This document shows, piece by piece, positions 17,398 through 26,232 of a stretch of 64,000 nucleotides of DNA. The DNA is from Bin87 sp965221295. GTDB taxonomy: Bacteria > Chloroflexota > Dehalococcoidia > Lucifugimonadales > UBA3495. Under the pieces are notes generated by a model, which was not told the origin of the DNA, made no database searches, and saw only the letters and a program-made list of their open reading frames with translations. A program made the translations under genes and the position numbers. The stretch is from assembly GCA_965221295.1 (NCBI GenBank), contig OZ244879.1, positions 744,001-808,000 of the forward strand. Reading direction: 5' to 3'. Within the stretch, counting starts at the first letter, position 1, and each line of letters opens with the position of its first letter.

Positions 17398-18273
17398 ATG
17401 GCGGCCTCTGGAAATTCCCTCACCTGCCATCGTTGCGGCGCGTCATACGCCGCCGAGCATCGGTTCTGCGGGTCATGCGGCGCCGAGGTGCGAACCGGTG
17501 TCGAAAGTGGTCCCGCAACGATGCCGGAGCCACCTGCCCGCCCGCGTCCCACCGCGCCGGCGTCGGAGGAAGTGGAGCGTCTGGCGGGCGTTCCTTACGA
17601 TCCAACACGGCCCGATCCAACACGGACCGATTCAGCCCGGCATGATCCGTCATGGCAGATTGGGACTGCGCCCGCGGCGCGCGTTGACGACGCCTTCCAC
17701 TACTACATACCCACTGGCCGCATCGTCCTGCTGACCTTGCTGAGTTCCGGTCTGTACACCTTCTATTGGATGTACATTACTTGGCGACACTACCGCGACC
17801 ACACCGGGGAAAGCGCGTACCCCATCTGCCACGCCCTGTCATTATTGTTGCCCGTCTATCAGTTTTTCCGGCTCCATGCGCACCTGCGCGTATACCAGGA
17901 ATTGATGGCTGAACGCGGGGTTCCCAACACGCTCAGCCCGCTTGGGGCAGCGCTCAAGTACTTCGGGGTCGTGCTCCTGGGGATGGCGTCCTTGATGATT
18001 CCAGTGGAATCGAGCTTGACCGCACAGCAGCAGGCTACGTATGTGATCATCAGCGTCGGCCAGACGATCCTGTTGGCGTGGATCATGTGGCAGGCTCAGA
18101 GCAACTTGAACCGATTCTGGCGACGCCAACTGGGAATGCGTTTGGGGTCGCTACGGTTCAGCCTGCCCGAACTGACCCTGGTAGCGGTGGGTTTCTTGCT
18201 GGGATGGGGAATGCTGCTGGTCATTCTGATCGACCCCACCCTGCTGCAAACCAACGCCGCTCCGAACGCCTGA
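17398..18273 (+). CDS. Zinc-ribbon membrane protein, DUF4234-like
   Basis: A 291-residue membrane protein. The N-terminus is a zinc ribbon with two knuckles, CHRCG at residues 11-15 and CGSCGA at residues 26-31. A charged, disordered linker with repeats of the type DPTRxDS follows, then a hydrophobic region beginning PTGRIVLLTLLSSGLYTFYW, which resembles DUF4234 domains, and further membrane segments to the C-terminus. The function is unknown. Its ribosome site is weak. The gene stands alone before a repeat block, 89 bp after the FAH gene. Confidence 0.7.
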   Translation: MAASGNSLTCHRCGASYAAEHRFCGSCGAEVRTGVESGPATMPEPPARPRPTAPASEEVERLAGVPYDPTRPDPTRTDSARHDPSWQIGTAPAARVDDAFHYYIPTGRIVLLTLLSSGLYTFYWMYITWRHYRDHTGESAYPICHALSLLLPVYQFFRLHAHLRVYQELMAERGVPNTLSPLGAALKYFGVVLLGMASLMIPVESSLTAQQQATYVIISVGQTILLAWIMWQAQSNLNRFWRRQLGMRLGSLRFSLPELTLVAVGFLLGWGMLLVILIDPTLLQTNAAPNA

Positions 18274-18464
18274 CCAGCGCGTCCCCAGCTGATCGCAGCC
18301 TTCGGGCTGAAACCGGGCGTCAGCGCTTCCATCCCCTGGCTTCGCAAGGAGCGGTACGCTCTGTGTGGTTGCCGGCAGCGGTTCAAATTTGCGATTGCCC
18401 GCTGCGTGTCCATTCTGTCAAGGGGAGCGGCGATGGCGACGCCACCATTGCGACGGCTGGGCCA

Positions 18465-19050
18465 ACGGCCGTTGGGGAAGGGGAGCTTGCGGCCGCGTGT
18501 TGCGGTCAACGAGATTGCCGCGCTTCGCTCGCAATGACAGATGACTGAAAGCGGTCAACGAGATTACCGCGCTTCGCTGGCAATGACGGCAACTGTCATT
18601 GCGAGGAGCGATAGCGACGCGGCAATCTCGATGCCTGGACGAACGGCCGTTGGGGAAGGGGAGCTTGCGGCCGCGTGTTGCGGTCAACGAGATTGCCGCG
18701 CTTCGCTCGCAATGACAGATGACTGAAAGCGGTCAACGAGATTACCGCGCTTCGCTGGCAATGACGGCAACTGTCATTGCGAGGAGCGATAGCGACGCGG
18801 CAATCTCGATGCCTGGACGAACGGCCGTTGGGGAAGGGGAGCTTGCGGCCGCGTGTTGCGGTCAACGAGATTGCCGCGCTTCGCTCGCAATGACAGATGA
18901 TTGAAAGCGGTCAACGAGATTGCCGCGTTTCGCTGGCAATGCCAGATGACTGAAAGCGGTCAACGAGATTGCCGCGCTTCGCTCGCAATGACAGATGACT
19001 GAAAGCGGTCAACGAGATTGCCGCGTTTCGCTGGCAATGCCAGGAGATGG
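18465..19050. repeat. 178-bp tandem repeat merging into 49-bp tandem repeat
   Basis: Units beginning ACGGCCGTTGGGGAAGG start at 18465, 18643 and 18821, exactly 178 bp apart and nearly identical. Each unit itself contains opposite-facing arms of the CATTGCGAG repeat. In the third unit the pattern breaks up into 49-bp units starting TGAAAGCGGTCAACGAG at 18902, 18951 and 19000. All reading frames in this stretch are repeat-derived. The 1-kb gap between genes holds nothing else recognised. Confidence 0.92.
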
Positions 19051-19282
19051 TAGGCGACCCAAGACCCGCCCTCGTCATGGCGCAGGTAGGGAAGGCGGCC
19101 CGGGTCGCCGTGTTTGGGATGGCGGAAGGAGGGAAAGCGGACAGGGACCTGCGGTCTAAGCGTCGGGCGGCGCGATGGCAGCAATTTCGAGCATCTTCGT
19201 GTGGTAACATATGCGCCGTCGCGCCGTATGTTGAAACCGGCGCCGGTGAAAAAGTTGACGACACGACAGGTGCAGTAGAAGT

Positions 19283-20005
19283 ATGCAGCAGCCCGAAACT
19301 ACGTTGATTTATTGGGCGCCGAGCAGAGTGCGATTCAATCTCACGTTGATCTTGGCGGCGGTGGTGGTGGCGCTGGGACTCCTGCAAGCCGCGGGGTTCG
19401 ACCCGCTGGCGGCGGCGTGCAGTCCGCGCTCCAGCGGCGAGGCCACGCAACAGGCCGAGGGCCAACCTGCCGCCAGCGACGACAACGCCGCCGCGACCAA
19501 TCGGGGCAGCGCCTGGCTTCTGGTGCTCGTCGGGTTGGGCGTGGGCGCGTATTCCTGGCTGACCTCGCCGCGCCAGTATCGGGTCTATTCGGACGCGCTG
19601 ATCACGATGTTTGGGACGCCGCGCCGACGCACGTTGCACTTCAGCGAAATCCGCGAGGTTGTCCTGGATCGGGGATTCATGGGAGACCCGCTGCGAGTCT
19701 ATACGGTGAACCGGCGCCGGGTTCCGTTGCAGGTGCGCGAGCCGGAAGAAATGCACCGCTATCTGGACGGAGCGGTCAAAGATTTCTGGCGGGCTAACCC
19801 GCAATACGCTCCGCCGCCCGACGAGGAAGGCGCAGACGGCGCCGCTCCCGATGTGGTTGAATCCACGGCAGCTGACGCCAGTGATGACGCTGGAAACGAG
19901 CCGCAGCGCAGTCCCCGCTCTCGGCGTCGCAGCCTGCGGGAGGACGATGCCCAGACCGATGACTCCCATATCCCCGACGGAGATTCACCGCCCAGGTTCA
20001 CTTAG
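19283..20005 (+). CDS. Putative membrane protein with PH-like domain
   Basis: A 240-residue protein with two predicted membrane segments (residues about 18-38 and 73-92) separated by an Ala/Glu/Ser-rich low-complexity loop. A beta-rich segment follows (RQYRVYSDALITMFGTPRRRTLHFSEIREVVLDRG), reminiscent of bacterial PH or YdbS-type domains, and the tail is acidic and disordered. No catalytic motif is visible. The ribosome site is weak, so the exact start is uncertain. Converges with queA, 91 bp away. Confidence 0.65.
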   Translation: MQQPETTLIYWAPSRVRFNLTLILAAVVVALGLLQAAGFDPLAAACSPRSSGEATQQAEGQPAASDDNAAATNRGSAWLLVLVGLGVGAYSWLTSPRQYRVYSDALITMFGTPRRRTLHFSEIREVVLDRGFMGDPLRVYTVNRRRVPLQVREPEEMHRYLDGAVKDFWRANPQYAPPPDEEGADGAAPDVVESTAADASDDAGNEPQRSPRSRRRSLREDDAQTDDSHIPDGDSPPRFT

Positions 20006-20096
20006 CAGGCTCTGCCAAGGCCCGCCTCGGAGGTGTCCGGCCGCCAGCCGTGACCTGGACGCTACCCGCATCGGCTGGCGGAAGGTGTTGGCGGCG

Positions 20097-21149
20097 CTAG
20101 TGGATCAGCATGGCGTCGCCAAAGGAATAGAAACGGTACCCTAACCGTATGGCTTCCTGGTAGGCGGAGAGGATCCGCTCCCGGCCGGCGAAGGCCGACA
20201 CCAACATGAGCAGGGTGGAACGCGGCAGGTGGAAGTTGGTGAGCATGGCGTCCACCAGGCGAAATCGATGGCCGGGCACGATGAAGAGATCCGCGTTGCC
20301 CGCGGTTGCGGAGAGGTCGCCATCCTGCCCGCCCGCCACGTGCTCCAGCGTTCGCACCGAGGTGGTGCCCACCGCGATGATGCGACGCCCGTCGCGCCGG
20401 GCTTGGTTGATGGCGTCGGCAGTTTCCTGGGGTAGGTCAAACCACTCAGTATGGATCTTGTGCTGGCCGATGTCCTCGCCGTGGACAGGCCGGAAGGTGT
20501 CGAGGCCCACGTGGAGCGTGACCCAGGCGGTAAGCGTCCCCAGGCTCCGAATAGATTCCAGCATCCCCTCGGTGAAATGAAGGCCCGCGGTGGGCGCGGC
20601 GACGCTGCCCGGCGCGTCGGCATACACCGTTTGGTAGCGCTCCGGGTCGGCCGGCTTTTCTTTGATGTACGGCGGCAGGGGCAACTCGCCAATGCCGTCC
20701 AGATCGGCCTCGTCGGATAGCCGTACCGTGCGCAGTCCATTCTCGTGGGTATCCAATATCTCGATGAGGACGCCATCGGAACCATCGGACTCGAGCGACC
20801 GAGTGGGGACGATCACCTGGGAGCCGGCTCGCAGGCGGCGGCCGGGGCGTCCCAAGGCCTGCCAAATTCCTGGTTCCACGCGCCGCGCCAGCAGTATTTC
20901 CACTGCGGCGCCGGACCGAGTTTCGGTTCCGTGCAGGCGCGCCGGGATCACCCGGCTACGGTTGAAAACCATCAGATCTCCGGGTCGCAGGTACTCGGTG
21001 AGATCGCGAAAGGATCGGTGTTCGCAGCCACCGACGCTGGCCTCACGGTTGAGCGCCAGCAAACGGGACGAATCCCTCGGCTCGGCGGGCGCCTGAGCGA
21101 TAAGTTCGGGAGGCAGGTGATAGTCGAAGTCGCCGGTGCGGAGTGTCAT
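20097..21149 (-). CDS. queA: tRNA preQ1(34) S-adenosylmethionine ribosyltransferase-isomerase
   Basis: A 350-residue QueA of normal length. It transfers and isomerises the ribosyl part of S-adenosylmethionine onto 7-aminomethyl-7-deazaguanine at the wobble position of tRNAs for Asp, Asn, His and Tyr, forming epoxyqueuosine. Recognisable segments are FDYHLPPELIAQ at the N-terminus, GDLMVFNRSRVIPARL near residue 58, APTAGLHFTEGML near residue 185 and TNFHLPRSTLLMLVSAFAG near residue 312. It follows folD on the same strand with a 73-bp gap. No other queuosine genes are present. Confidence 0.96.
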   Translation of the reverse strand: MTLRTGDFDYHLPPELIAQAPAEPRDSSRLLALNREASVGGCEHRSFRDLTEYLRPGDLMVFNRSRVIPARLHGTETRSGAAVEILLARRVEPGIWQALGRPGRRLRAGSQVIVPTRSLESDGSDGVLIEILDTHENGLRTVRLSDEADLDGIGELPLPPYIKEKPADPERYQTVYADAPGSVAAPTAGLHFTEGMLESIRSLGTLTAWVTLHVGLDTFRPVHGEDIGQHKIHTEWFDLPQETADAINQARRDGRRIIAVGTTSVRTLEHVAGGQDGDLSATAGNADLFIVPGHRFRLVDAMLTNFHLPRSTLLMLVSAFAGRERILSAYQEAIRLGYRFYSFGDAMLIH

Positions 21150-21222
21150 GGTGAATTCACCGGAAACGCTGGCCGGGCCCCGACCTGAGAATCGCGATTT
21201 CGCATCTCGCTGGAGCCGCGGA

Positions 21223-22110
21223 CTATTGCCCCGCCTGGAGCCGCGCAGCGTCCAGCGTGTTGCTGATTAGCATCGCGACGGTCATGGGGCCGATGCCGCC
21301 AGGGACGGGCGTTATGGCTTCGGCCTTGGCGGCCACGGGTTCGTAATCCACGTCGCCGACCAACCGGTAGCCCCGCCGGTTGGATGCGTCGTCAACGCGG
21401 TTGATGCCCACGTCGATGACCACGGCGCCCGGCCGCACCATTTCGGCTCCCACCGCTTGCGGCGATCCCATGGCGGCGATGAGGATGTCGGCCTGGCGGG
21501 TCAGATCGGGCAGTTCGCGGGTCCGGGTGTGGCACACGGTGACGGTGGCGTTGCCGCCGGGGGCCCGTTGCATCAGCAGGGCAGCCAGAGGCTTGCCGAC
21601 GATGTTGCTGCGGCCGACGATCACCACGCGTTTCCCGGCTGGATCATAGCCGGACCGGAGGAGAACCTGCTGCACGGCGGCCGGCGTACAGGGCAAGAAG
21701 GTCGGTTGGCCCTGTAGCATCCGGCCCTGGCTCACCGGATGCAGGCCATCGACGTCCTTCTCCGGCGCGATGCGCTCGATGACGGCGGTCTCGTCCAAAT
21801 GGCTCGGCAGCGGCAGTTGCACCAGGATGCCGTGGAACTGTGGGGCGGCGTTGAGGCGGTCAATGTTGGCCAACAGTTCGGTTTGCGTGATTTCGGCGGG
21901 TAGCTGAAAGGTTTCGGAGAAGACGCCAGCGTCGGCGCAGGCACGCGCCTTGTTGCGAACGTACACCGCGGATGCCGGGGAGTCGCCGACCAGTACCGCG
22001 GCGAGTCCGGTCGTTACGCCGGCGTCTTTGGCAAGTTCCGCCACGCCGAGCGCGACCTCAGCGCGGACGCTGGCGGCCAACTCGTTGCCGTTGATAACTT
22101 GGGCGGTCAT
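21223..22110 (-). CDS. folD: Methylenetetrahydrofolate dehydrogenase/cyclohydrolase
   Basis: A 295-residue bifunctional FolD, interconverting 5,10-methylene-, 5,10-methenyl- and 10-formyl-tetrahydrofolate. It carries the substrate-site Tyr and Lys in SAVYVRNKARACADAG near residue 50, GILVQLPLPSHLD near residue 95, the NADP-binding VVIVGRSNIVGKPLA near residue 165 and the C-terminal TPVPGGIGPMTVAMLISNT. Length and motifs are standard. Probably co-transcribed with queA. Confidence 0.96.
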   Translation of the reverse strand: MTAQVINGNELAASVRAEVALGVAELAKDAGVTTGLAAVLVGDSPASAVYVRNKARACADAGVFSETFQLPAEITQTELLANIDRLNAAPQFHGILVQLPLPSHLDETAVIERIAPEKDVDGLHPVSQGRMLQGQPTFLPCTPAAVQQVLLRSGYDPAGKRVVIVGRSNIVGKPLAALLMQRAPGGNATVTVCHTRTRELPDLTRQADILIAAMGSPQAVGAEMVRPGAVVIDVGINRVDDASNRRGYRLVGDVDYEPVAAKAEAITPVPGGIGPMTVAMLISNTLDAARLQAGQ

Positions 22111-22467
22111 CGGCGGTTTGGTTGTATTCCTAGTATTGAACGGTGATCGATATTGAACGGTGATCGCGATTGGCGGCCAGTCGTCGGCGTGTCAGGGTCC
22201 GGCTGGCGAGATGTGGTCAAGGCTGTCAGGGGCGTGAAGCTCGATTCCTCGGCGTTTGGGGGTCAATCCGCAAAATTGACCCATCGAGGATTCAGGCGGT
22301 TCGAATGGCCGTCGCCGTTGCCACTTTACTGCGATCACCCTTGGATTATACCGCCCAATGATACCATTTTAGCGACTGACCCCATCATGCCGTTACCTTC
22401 CCGCCGTCCGCCGTCCTGCCGTCGCCATGCCGCCGTCGCTACGCCGCCGTCGCCACGCCAATGACGT

Positions 22468-22496
22468 TTGCCATCGGCTGGGAATGGGCCTACAAT
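22468..22496 (+). promoter_or_regulatory. Promoter giving a near-leaderless transcript
   Basis: TTGCCA and TACAAT are spaced 17 bp apart and end 7 bp before the ATG at 22504. Transcription would start at or beside the start codon, and there is no ribosome site in the gap. The remaining 390 bp upstream, back to folD, show nothing recognised. Confidence 0.55.
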
Positions 22497-22503
22497 GCCC
22501 ACC

Positions 22504-23439
22504 ATGCGTATCGTGTCATTGTTGCCCAGCGCTACTGAGACCGTGTTTGCACTCGGGCTGGGGGATTCGGTAGTGGGTGTTTCCCACATGTGCGACTTCC
22601 CGGCGGCGGCGCGCCAGCTCCCGGTGGTGAGCCGCAGCGTACGAAGCAAATCGCATCTGTCCAGCGCGGAAATTGACGCCATCGTCCAGCAGGCCAGGGC
22701 AACTGGCAACCCGTCCTACATCATAGATGGCGACCTGCTGCGCCGATTGCGGCCGGACCTCATCCTGACTCAAGAGCTGTGCGAGGTGTGCGCCGTGGGC
22801 GCTGGTTCGGTTTTTGAAACGGCGGCTAAGGCGCTGGATTACACCCCCGAGATCCTGAGCATCCGGCCCGCCGGACTGGGCGACATCTTCGACAATATCC
22901 GGCGGATTGGAGACGCGGCTGGAGCCCCCGAACGGGCCACGGCGCTGCTGGACGAACTGGCCGGTCGCGTCGATTATGTTTCCGAGCGCGCGCAGGACGG
23001 GCATCAACCCAAGGTCTTCTGCATCGATTGGCTGGAGCCGTTGCGAAACACTGGGCAGTGGACTCCCGAGCTGGTGGAATTGGCTGGCGGTGAAGAAGGC
23101 CTGGCGGAAAAGTGGGGCAAGTCGCGAGAAGTCGCCTGGCAAGAAGCGTTGGATTACCAGCCGGACTACGTGATGGTGATGCCCTGCGCGTTCGACATGG
23201 ACCGAACCATCGCCGAGGCGTCGCGTCTATCGGCCCGGCCGGAATGGAACGCTCTGGACGCAGTGCGCAACGGGCGCATTTTCCTGTTTGACGGCCAGAT
23301 CCCCAGCCGGCACGGGCCCCGGGTCATCGACGTGCTGGAAGGGCTGGCGGAGGCGATGCGTCCTCAAATGTTCGACGGGCTGACCCGGCCGGGAATTTTT
23401 CGTCCGGCCACGCCGGCTACGCCAGTTGCGGCCGGATAG
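22504..23439 (+). CDS. Cobalamin-binding protein, BtuF-like periplasmic-binding fold
   Basis: A 311-residue protein of the BtuF/FecCD-partner binding family. It starts directly with MRIVSLLPSATETVFALGLGDSVVGVSH, the usual opening of cobalamin-binding proteins after the signal, and contains PDLILTQELCEVCAVG near residue 85 and DALDAVRNGRIFLFDG-like sequence near the C-terminus. No signal peptide or lipobox precedes it, and no permease or ATPase lies next to it. Homologues of this cytoplasmic type are common; the role may be corrinoid handling inside the cell, or the export signal may be non-classical. Confidence 0.8.
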   Translation: MRIVSLLPSATETVFALGLGDSVVGVSHMCDFPAAARQLPVVSRSVRSKSHLSSAEIDAIVQQARATGNPSYIIDGDLLRRLRPDLILTQELCEVCAVGAGSVFETAAKALDYTPEILSIRPAGLGDIFDNIRRIGDAAGAPERATALLDELAGRVDYVSERAQDGHQPKVFCIDWLEPLRNTGQWTPELVELAGGEEGLAEKWGKSREVAWQEALDYQPDYVMVMPCAFDMDRTIAEASRLSARPEWNALDAVRNGRIFLFDGQIPSRHGPRVIDVLEGLAEAMRPQMFDGLTRPGIFRPATPATPVAAG

Positions 23440-23526
23440 CCAACGCGGCGCCATGGCCAGCGCAACGCCATAGCTGGTTGCGCCCCGTGGAACGACAATC
23501 GCAACGACACTTGGAGGGATGCGCCA

Positions 23527-23832
23527 ATGGGCTTGTACATGGTTTCGTTGGAACACGCTCCCGAACGCTGTCCGGGTGTGGATCTGGGAGTTCGCGACCG
23601 GGTCGTCCGCATGTCCTCGGAGCTTACCAACACCCTGCAACGGCGCGGCTGCGAGTTCAAAGGCGGCTGGGTCGGGAAGTCGTCGCACCGGACCTGGCTC
23701 CTGCTGGACGGACCAGACGCCCACGCGGTGGATGACGCGGTGATCGATATGGGTCTGGCCACTTGGAACCGCGCCGAGATCTTCCCCATCATCACCATGG
23801 ACGCCGCTTTTGGCGGATTGCCCACCGACTGA
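23527..23832 (+). CDS. Small uncharacterised protein
   Basis: A 101-residue soluble protein with a good ribosome site (GGAGGG, 8 bp before ATG). The sequence MGLYMVSLEHAPERCPGVD and a central KSSHRTWLLLDGPDAHAVDD suggest a small alpha/beta fold of the dimeric ferredoxin-like kind, but I do not recognise a family with confidence. It follows the cobalamin-binding gene by 87 bp. Its TGA stop codon falls inside the first unit of a 16-bp tandem repeat. Confidence 0.75.
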   Translation: MGLYMVSLEHAPERCPGVDLGVRDRVVRMSSELTNTLQRRGCEFKGGWVGKSSHRTWLLLDGPDAHAVDDAVIDMGLATWNRAEIFPIITMDAAFGGLPTD

Positions 23833-24004
23833 CTTGGCAACGGACTGACTTGGCAACGGACTGACTTGGCAACGGACTGACTTGGCAACGGACTGACTTG
23901 GCAACGGACTGACTTGGCAACGGACTGACTTGGCAACGGACTGACGTCCAAACCGACTGACATCCAGACCGACTGAGCTCCAAACCGACTGACTTCCAAT
24001 TGGT
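23829..24004. repeat. 16-bp tandem repeat, seven perfect and four decayed units
   Basis: The unit CTGACTTGGCAACGGA is repeated perfectly seven times from 23829 to 23940. Four further 16-bp units keep CTGA and the trailing GA or GT but diverge in the middle (for example CTGACGTCCAAACCGA). The array begins on the stop codon of the preceding gene and ends 56 bp before the Rieske gene. Confidence 0.97.
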
Positions 24005-24059
24005 TTAGTTATGGCGCGCCTTGGTTCTGGCGTGTCCAGGAGCGTTTAGGAGAGGTTCC

Positions 24060-24494
24060 ATGAGCGAGAACATCTACCATCGGCGGCGGCGCATGGTGAC
24101 CGATCCGGCGGACATCGGGCGGAACAAGATGGCCCCGGCCCGCAAAGTGGACATTGGCGCCGCGGGGGATTTCCCTTCGCTGCCGGCGCGGGTGAGGCTG
24201 GACGGAGGCGAGGAATTTTGGTTGGCCAAGGCCAAGGACGGACAATATCGCCTGCTGTCCATGGTGTGTCCGCACGCTTTCGGTCGGGTGGTCAAGTGGG
24301 ACAAGAGCTTTCTGTGTCCCGACCACGGCTGGCGATTCGAGGAGAGCCAGGGCGTCTGCGTCAATGGACCGCGGGCGCAACTCTTCTACCATGACGTGCT
24401 GGTGGAAAACGGCCGGTTGGTGGCGCAGATTCCGGCGGACAATGATGCTTCGGTCACCCACGCCCCTCCGCCGGCTTGGGCGGTTCCCAAGTAG
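24060..24494 (+). CDS. Rieske [2Fe-2S] domain protein
   Basis: A 144-residue single-domain Rieske protein. The cluster-binding boxes are CPHAFG and CPDHGW, about residues 76-95, giving the two Cys and two His ligands in the normal spacing. It lacks a catalytic oxygenase domain and membrane anchor, so it is probably a small electron carrier or a regulatory ferredoxin. No obvious oxygenase lies beside it. The chosen ATG follows GGAGAGGTTCC. Confidence 0.88.
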   Translation: MSENIYHRRRRMVTDPADIGRNKMAPARKVDIGAAGDFPSLPARVRLDGGEEFWLAKAKDGQYRLLSMVCPHAFGRVVKWDKSFLCPDHGWRFEESQGVCVNGPRAQLFYHDVLVENGRLVAQIPADNDASVTHAPPPAWAVPK

Positions 24495-24668
24495 CCAAGC
24501 CCAAGTAGCCGGGCCAAGCAACGCTGGCCGTTGTGGAGCCGCAACGCGGAGAATACGCCTGCCGGGGTTGTCTAACCGGGGCCGGGGTCGGGACGACTCC
24601 TGAGCTAGCCGGGCAACGGTTACTACATTATAATCGTTATCAAATTTGACCGATACATCGAAATTCGG

Positions 24669-24705
24669 TTGACACGCTGTTGGCGGTAATTTAAACTACC
24701 GCCAA
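24669..24705 (+). promoter_or_regulatory. Strong promoter with embedded operator-like palindrome
   Basis: TTGACA and TAAACT are spaced 17 bp. Around the -10 box lies a perfect 9-bp inverted repeat, TTGGCGGTA and TACCGCCAA, with an 8-bp centre (24680-24705). A protein bound there would block the promoter. The same hexamers with the same spacing occur before the panD leader at 34943. Confidence 0.7.
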
Positions 24706-24774
24706 ATGTGAGCCGTTTGGGTCATCGTTGCCCGAAAGCGGCTATGGCAAGCACACACAGGAAGGAGGCACAGG

Positions 24775-26175
24775 ATGTCGCACAAAGATGACCTGGCATT
24801 GATGGCCCACCTGATGCGGCGCGCCGGCTTCGGCGCCAACCGCGCTGAGTTGGAGCGCTGCGTTGCCCAGGGTTACGAGGCCACCGTGGAAGAGCTTCTG
24901 AACCCGCCCGCCGAAAACGAGGGCGGCAAGATGGCTCTGTTGCTGCGGTATCACCCCAGCTTCCTGCTCCCCGGCGGCGTTCCCTTCTCCGGCCAGGCCA
25001 ACTGGATGTACAACATGGTCTCCAGCGACCGGCCCCTGGAAGAGAAGATGACGCTGTTCTGGCACCATGTCTTCGCCACCGGCAACTCCAAGGTTGACAA
25101 CTGCGACCAGTTGCTGGAACAGATCGACATGCTGCGCGAGCAGGGGATGGGCAACTACCGGGACATCCTCATTGAGCTGTCCAAGAACCCGGCCATGATC
25201 TTCTGGCTGGACAACAACGAGAATCATCGGGACGCCGTGAACGAGAACTGGGGCCGCGAGCTTCTGGAACTATTCTCCATGGGCGTTTCCAACTACACCG
25301 AAGTGGACGTTCGCGAGTGCTCCAGGGCCTTTACCGGCTGGACCATCCAGGCCAAGCTGCCCCGAGCGCCCTACGGCCGCTACCCCTGGAAGTTCGAATA
25401 CCGCGAGGAAGACCACGACTTCGGCGAGAAGACCTTCCTCGGTCGCACCGGCAACTTCAACGGCGAAGATATCATCGACATCATCCTGGAAGAGCCGGCG
25501 ACCTCCCGCTTCATCTGCCGCCACCTCTACAACTTCTTCGTAGCCGACGAGCCGCAGGTACCCGCCTGGACCATTGAGCCGGCCCGCGACGAGGACGCTC
25601 TGGAAGAGATGTGCCAGGTGTTCGAAGACTCCGGTTTCGAGATGAAGGCCGTACTGCGCCACATGTTCAACTCACAGTGGTTCAAGGACGCCCGCTTCCA
25701 GAAGATCAAGAGCCCGGCCGAAGTGGTCGCCGGCACCCTACGCATGGTGGGCCTGTTCGAGAACCCCGACCCCGGCGTTTTGAACATCGGCAAGGAACCC
25801 ACCTACATGGGTCAGTCGATTCTAGACCCGCCGTCGGTGGAAGGCTGGCACACCGGACTGGAGTGGATCAACTCCGGCGCGCTGCTGGCTCGCATCAACT
25901 TCGTAGCCGACCGCGTCTCCAACCCTGACCTGCCGGGTATGCGCGACATCATCGCCAACATGGAGGCGGAGGGCGTAACCACGCCGGACCACCTGCTGGA
26001 CGCCTGCACCGACTACATGGGCTTCGTCGAGTTGAGCGAAGAGACCCGCGGCCAACTGGCTGAGCACGTTCGCTCCGGCGGCGATATGAACTGGGGCGAC
26101 CGCGCCGGCGCCGCCACGCGCATCGGCGAGACCATGGCCCTCATCAGCGCCACCACCGAGTACCAATTCGGCTAA
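24775..26175 (+). CDS. DUF1800 family protein
   Basis: A 466-residue DUF1800 protein. The characteristic opening AHLMRRAGFGANRAELE is near residue 10, followed by HHVFATGNSKVDN near residue 98, ENWGRELLELFSMG near residue 160 and PSVEGWHTGLEW near residue 360. The family is nearly always encoded beside DUF1501, as here (57 bp before it), and its biochemical role is unknown. Family members often carry an export signal; this one has none visible. Start: ATG after AAGGAGGCACAGG, downstream of a strong promoter. Confidence 0.92.
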   Translation: MSHKDDLALMAHLMRRAGFGANRAELERCVAQGYEATVEELLNPPAENEGGKMALLLRYHPSFLLPGGVPFSGQANWMYNMVSSDRPLEEKMTLFWHHVFATGNSKVDNCDQLLEQIDMLREQGMGNYRDILIELSKNPAMIFWLDNNENHRDAVNENWGRELLELFSMGVSNYTEVDVRECSRAFTGWTIQAKLPRAPYGRYPWKFEYREEDHDFGEKTFLGRTGNFNGEDIIDIILEEPATSRFICRHLYNFFVADEPQVPAWTIEPARDEDALEEMCQVFEDSGFEMKAVLRHMFNSQWFKDARFQKIKSPAEVVAGTLRMVGLFENPDPGVLNIGKEPTYMGQSILDPPSVEGWHTGLEWINSGALLARINFVADRVSNPDLPGMRDIIANMEAEGVTTPDHLLDACTDYMGFVELSEETRGQLAEHVRSGGDMNWGDRAGAATRIGETMALISATTEYQFG

Positions 26176-26232
26176 TCGGCAACGCGCCGTTCCAGCCAGT
26201 TTTCAGACACCAAGCAACAAGGAGCATGCGCA

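Noticed and set aside
23829..24004. CRISPR or iteron origin from the 16-bp repeats
   Set aside because: There are no spacers between the units, and no replication initiator gene or DnaA-box pattern lies near it.
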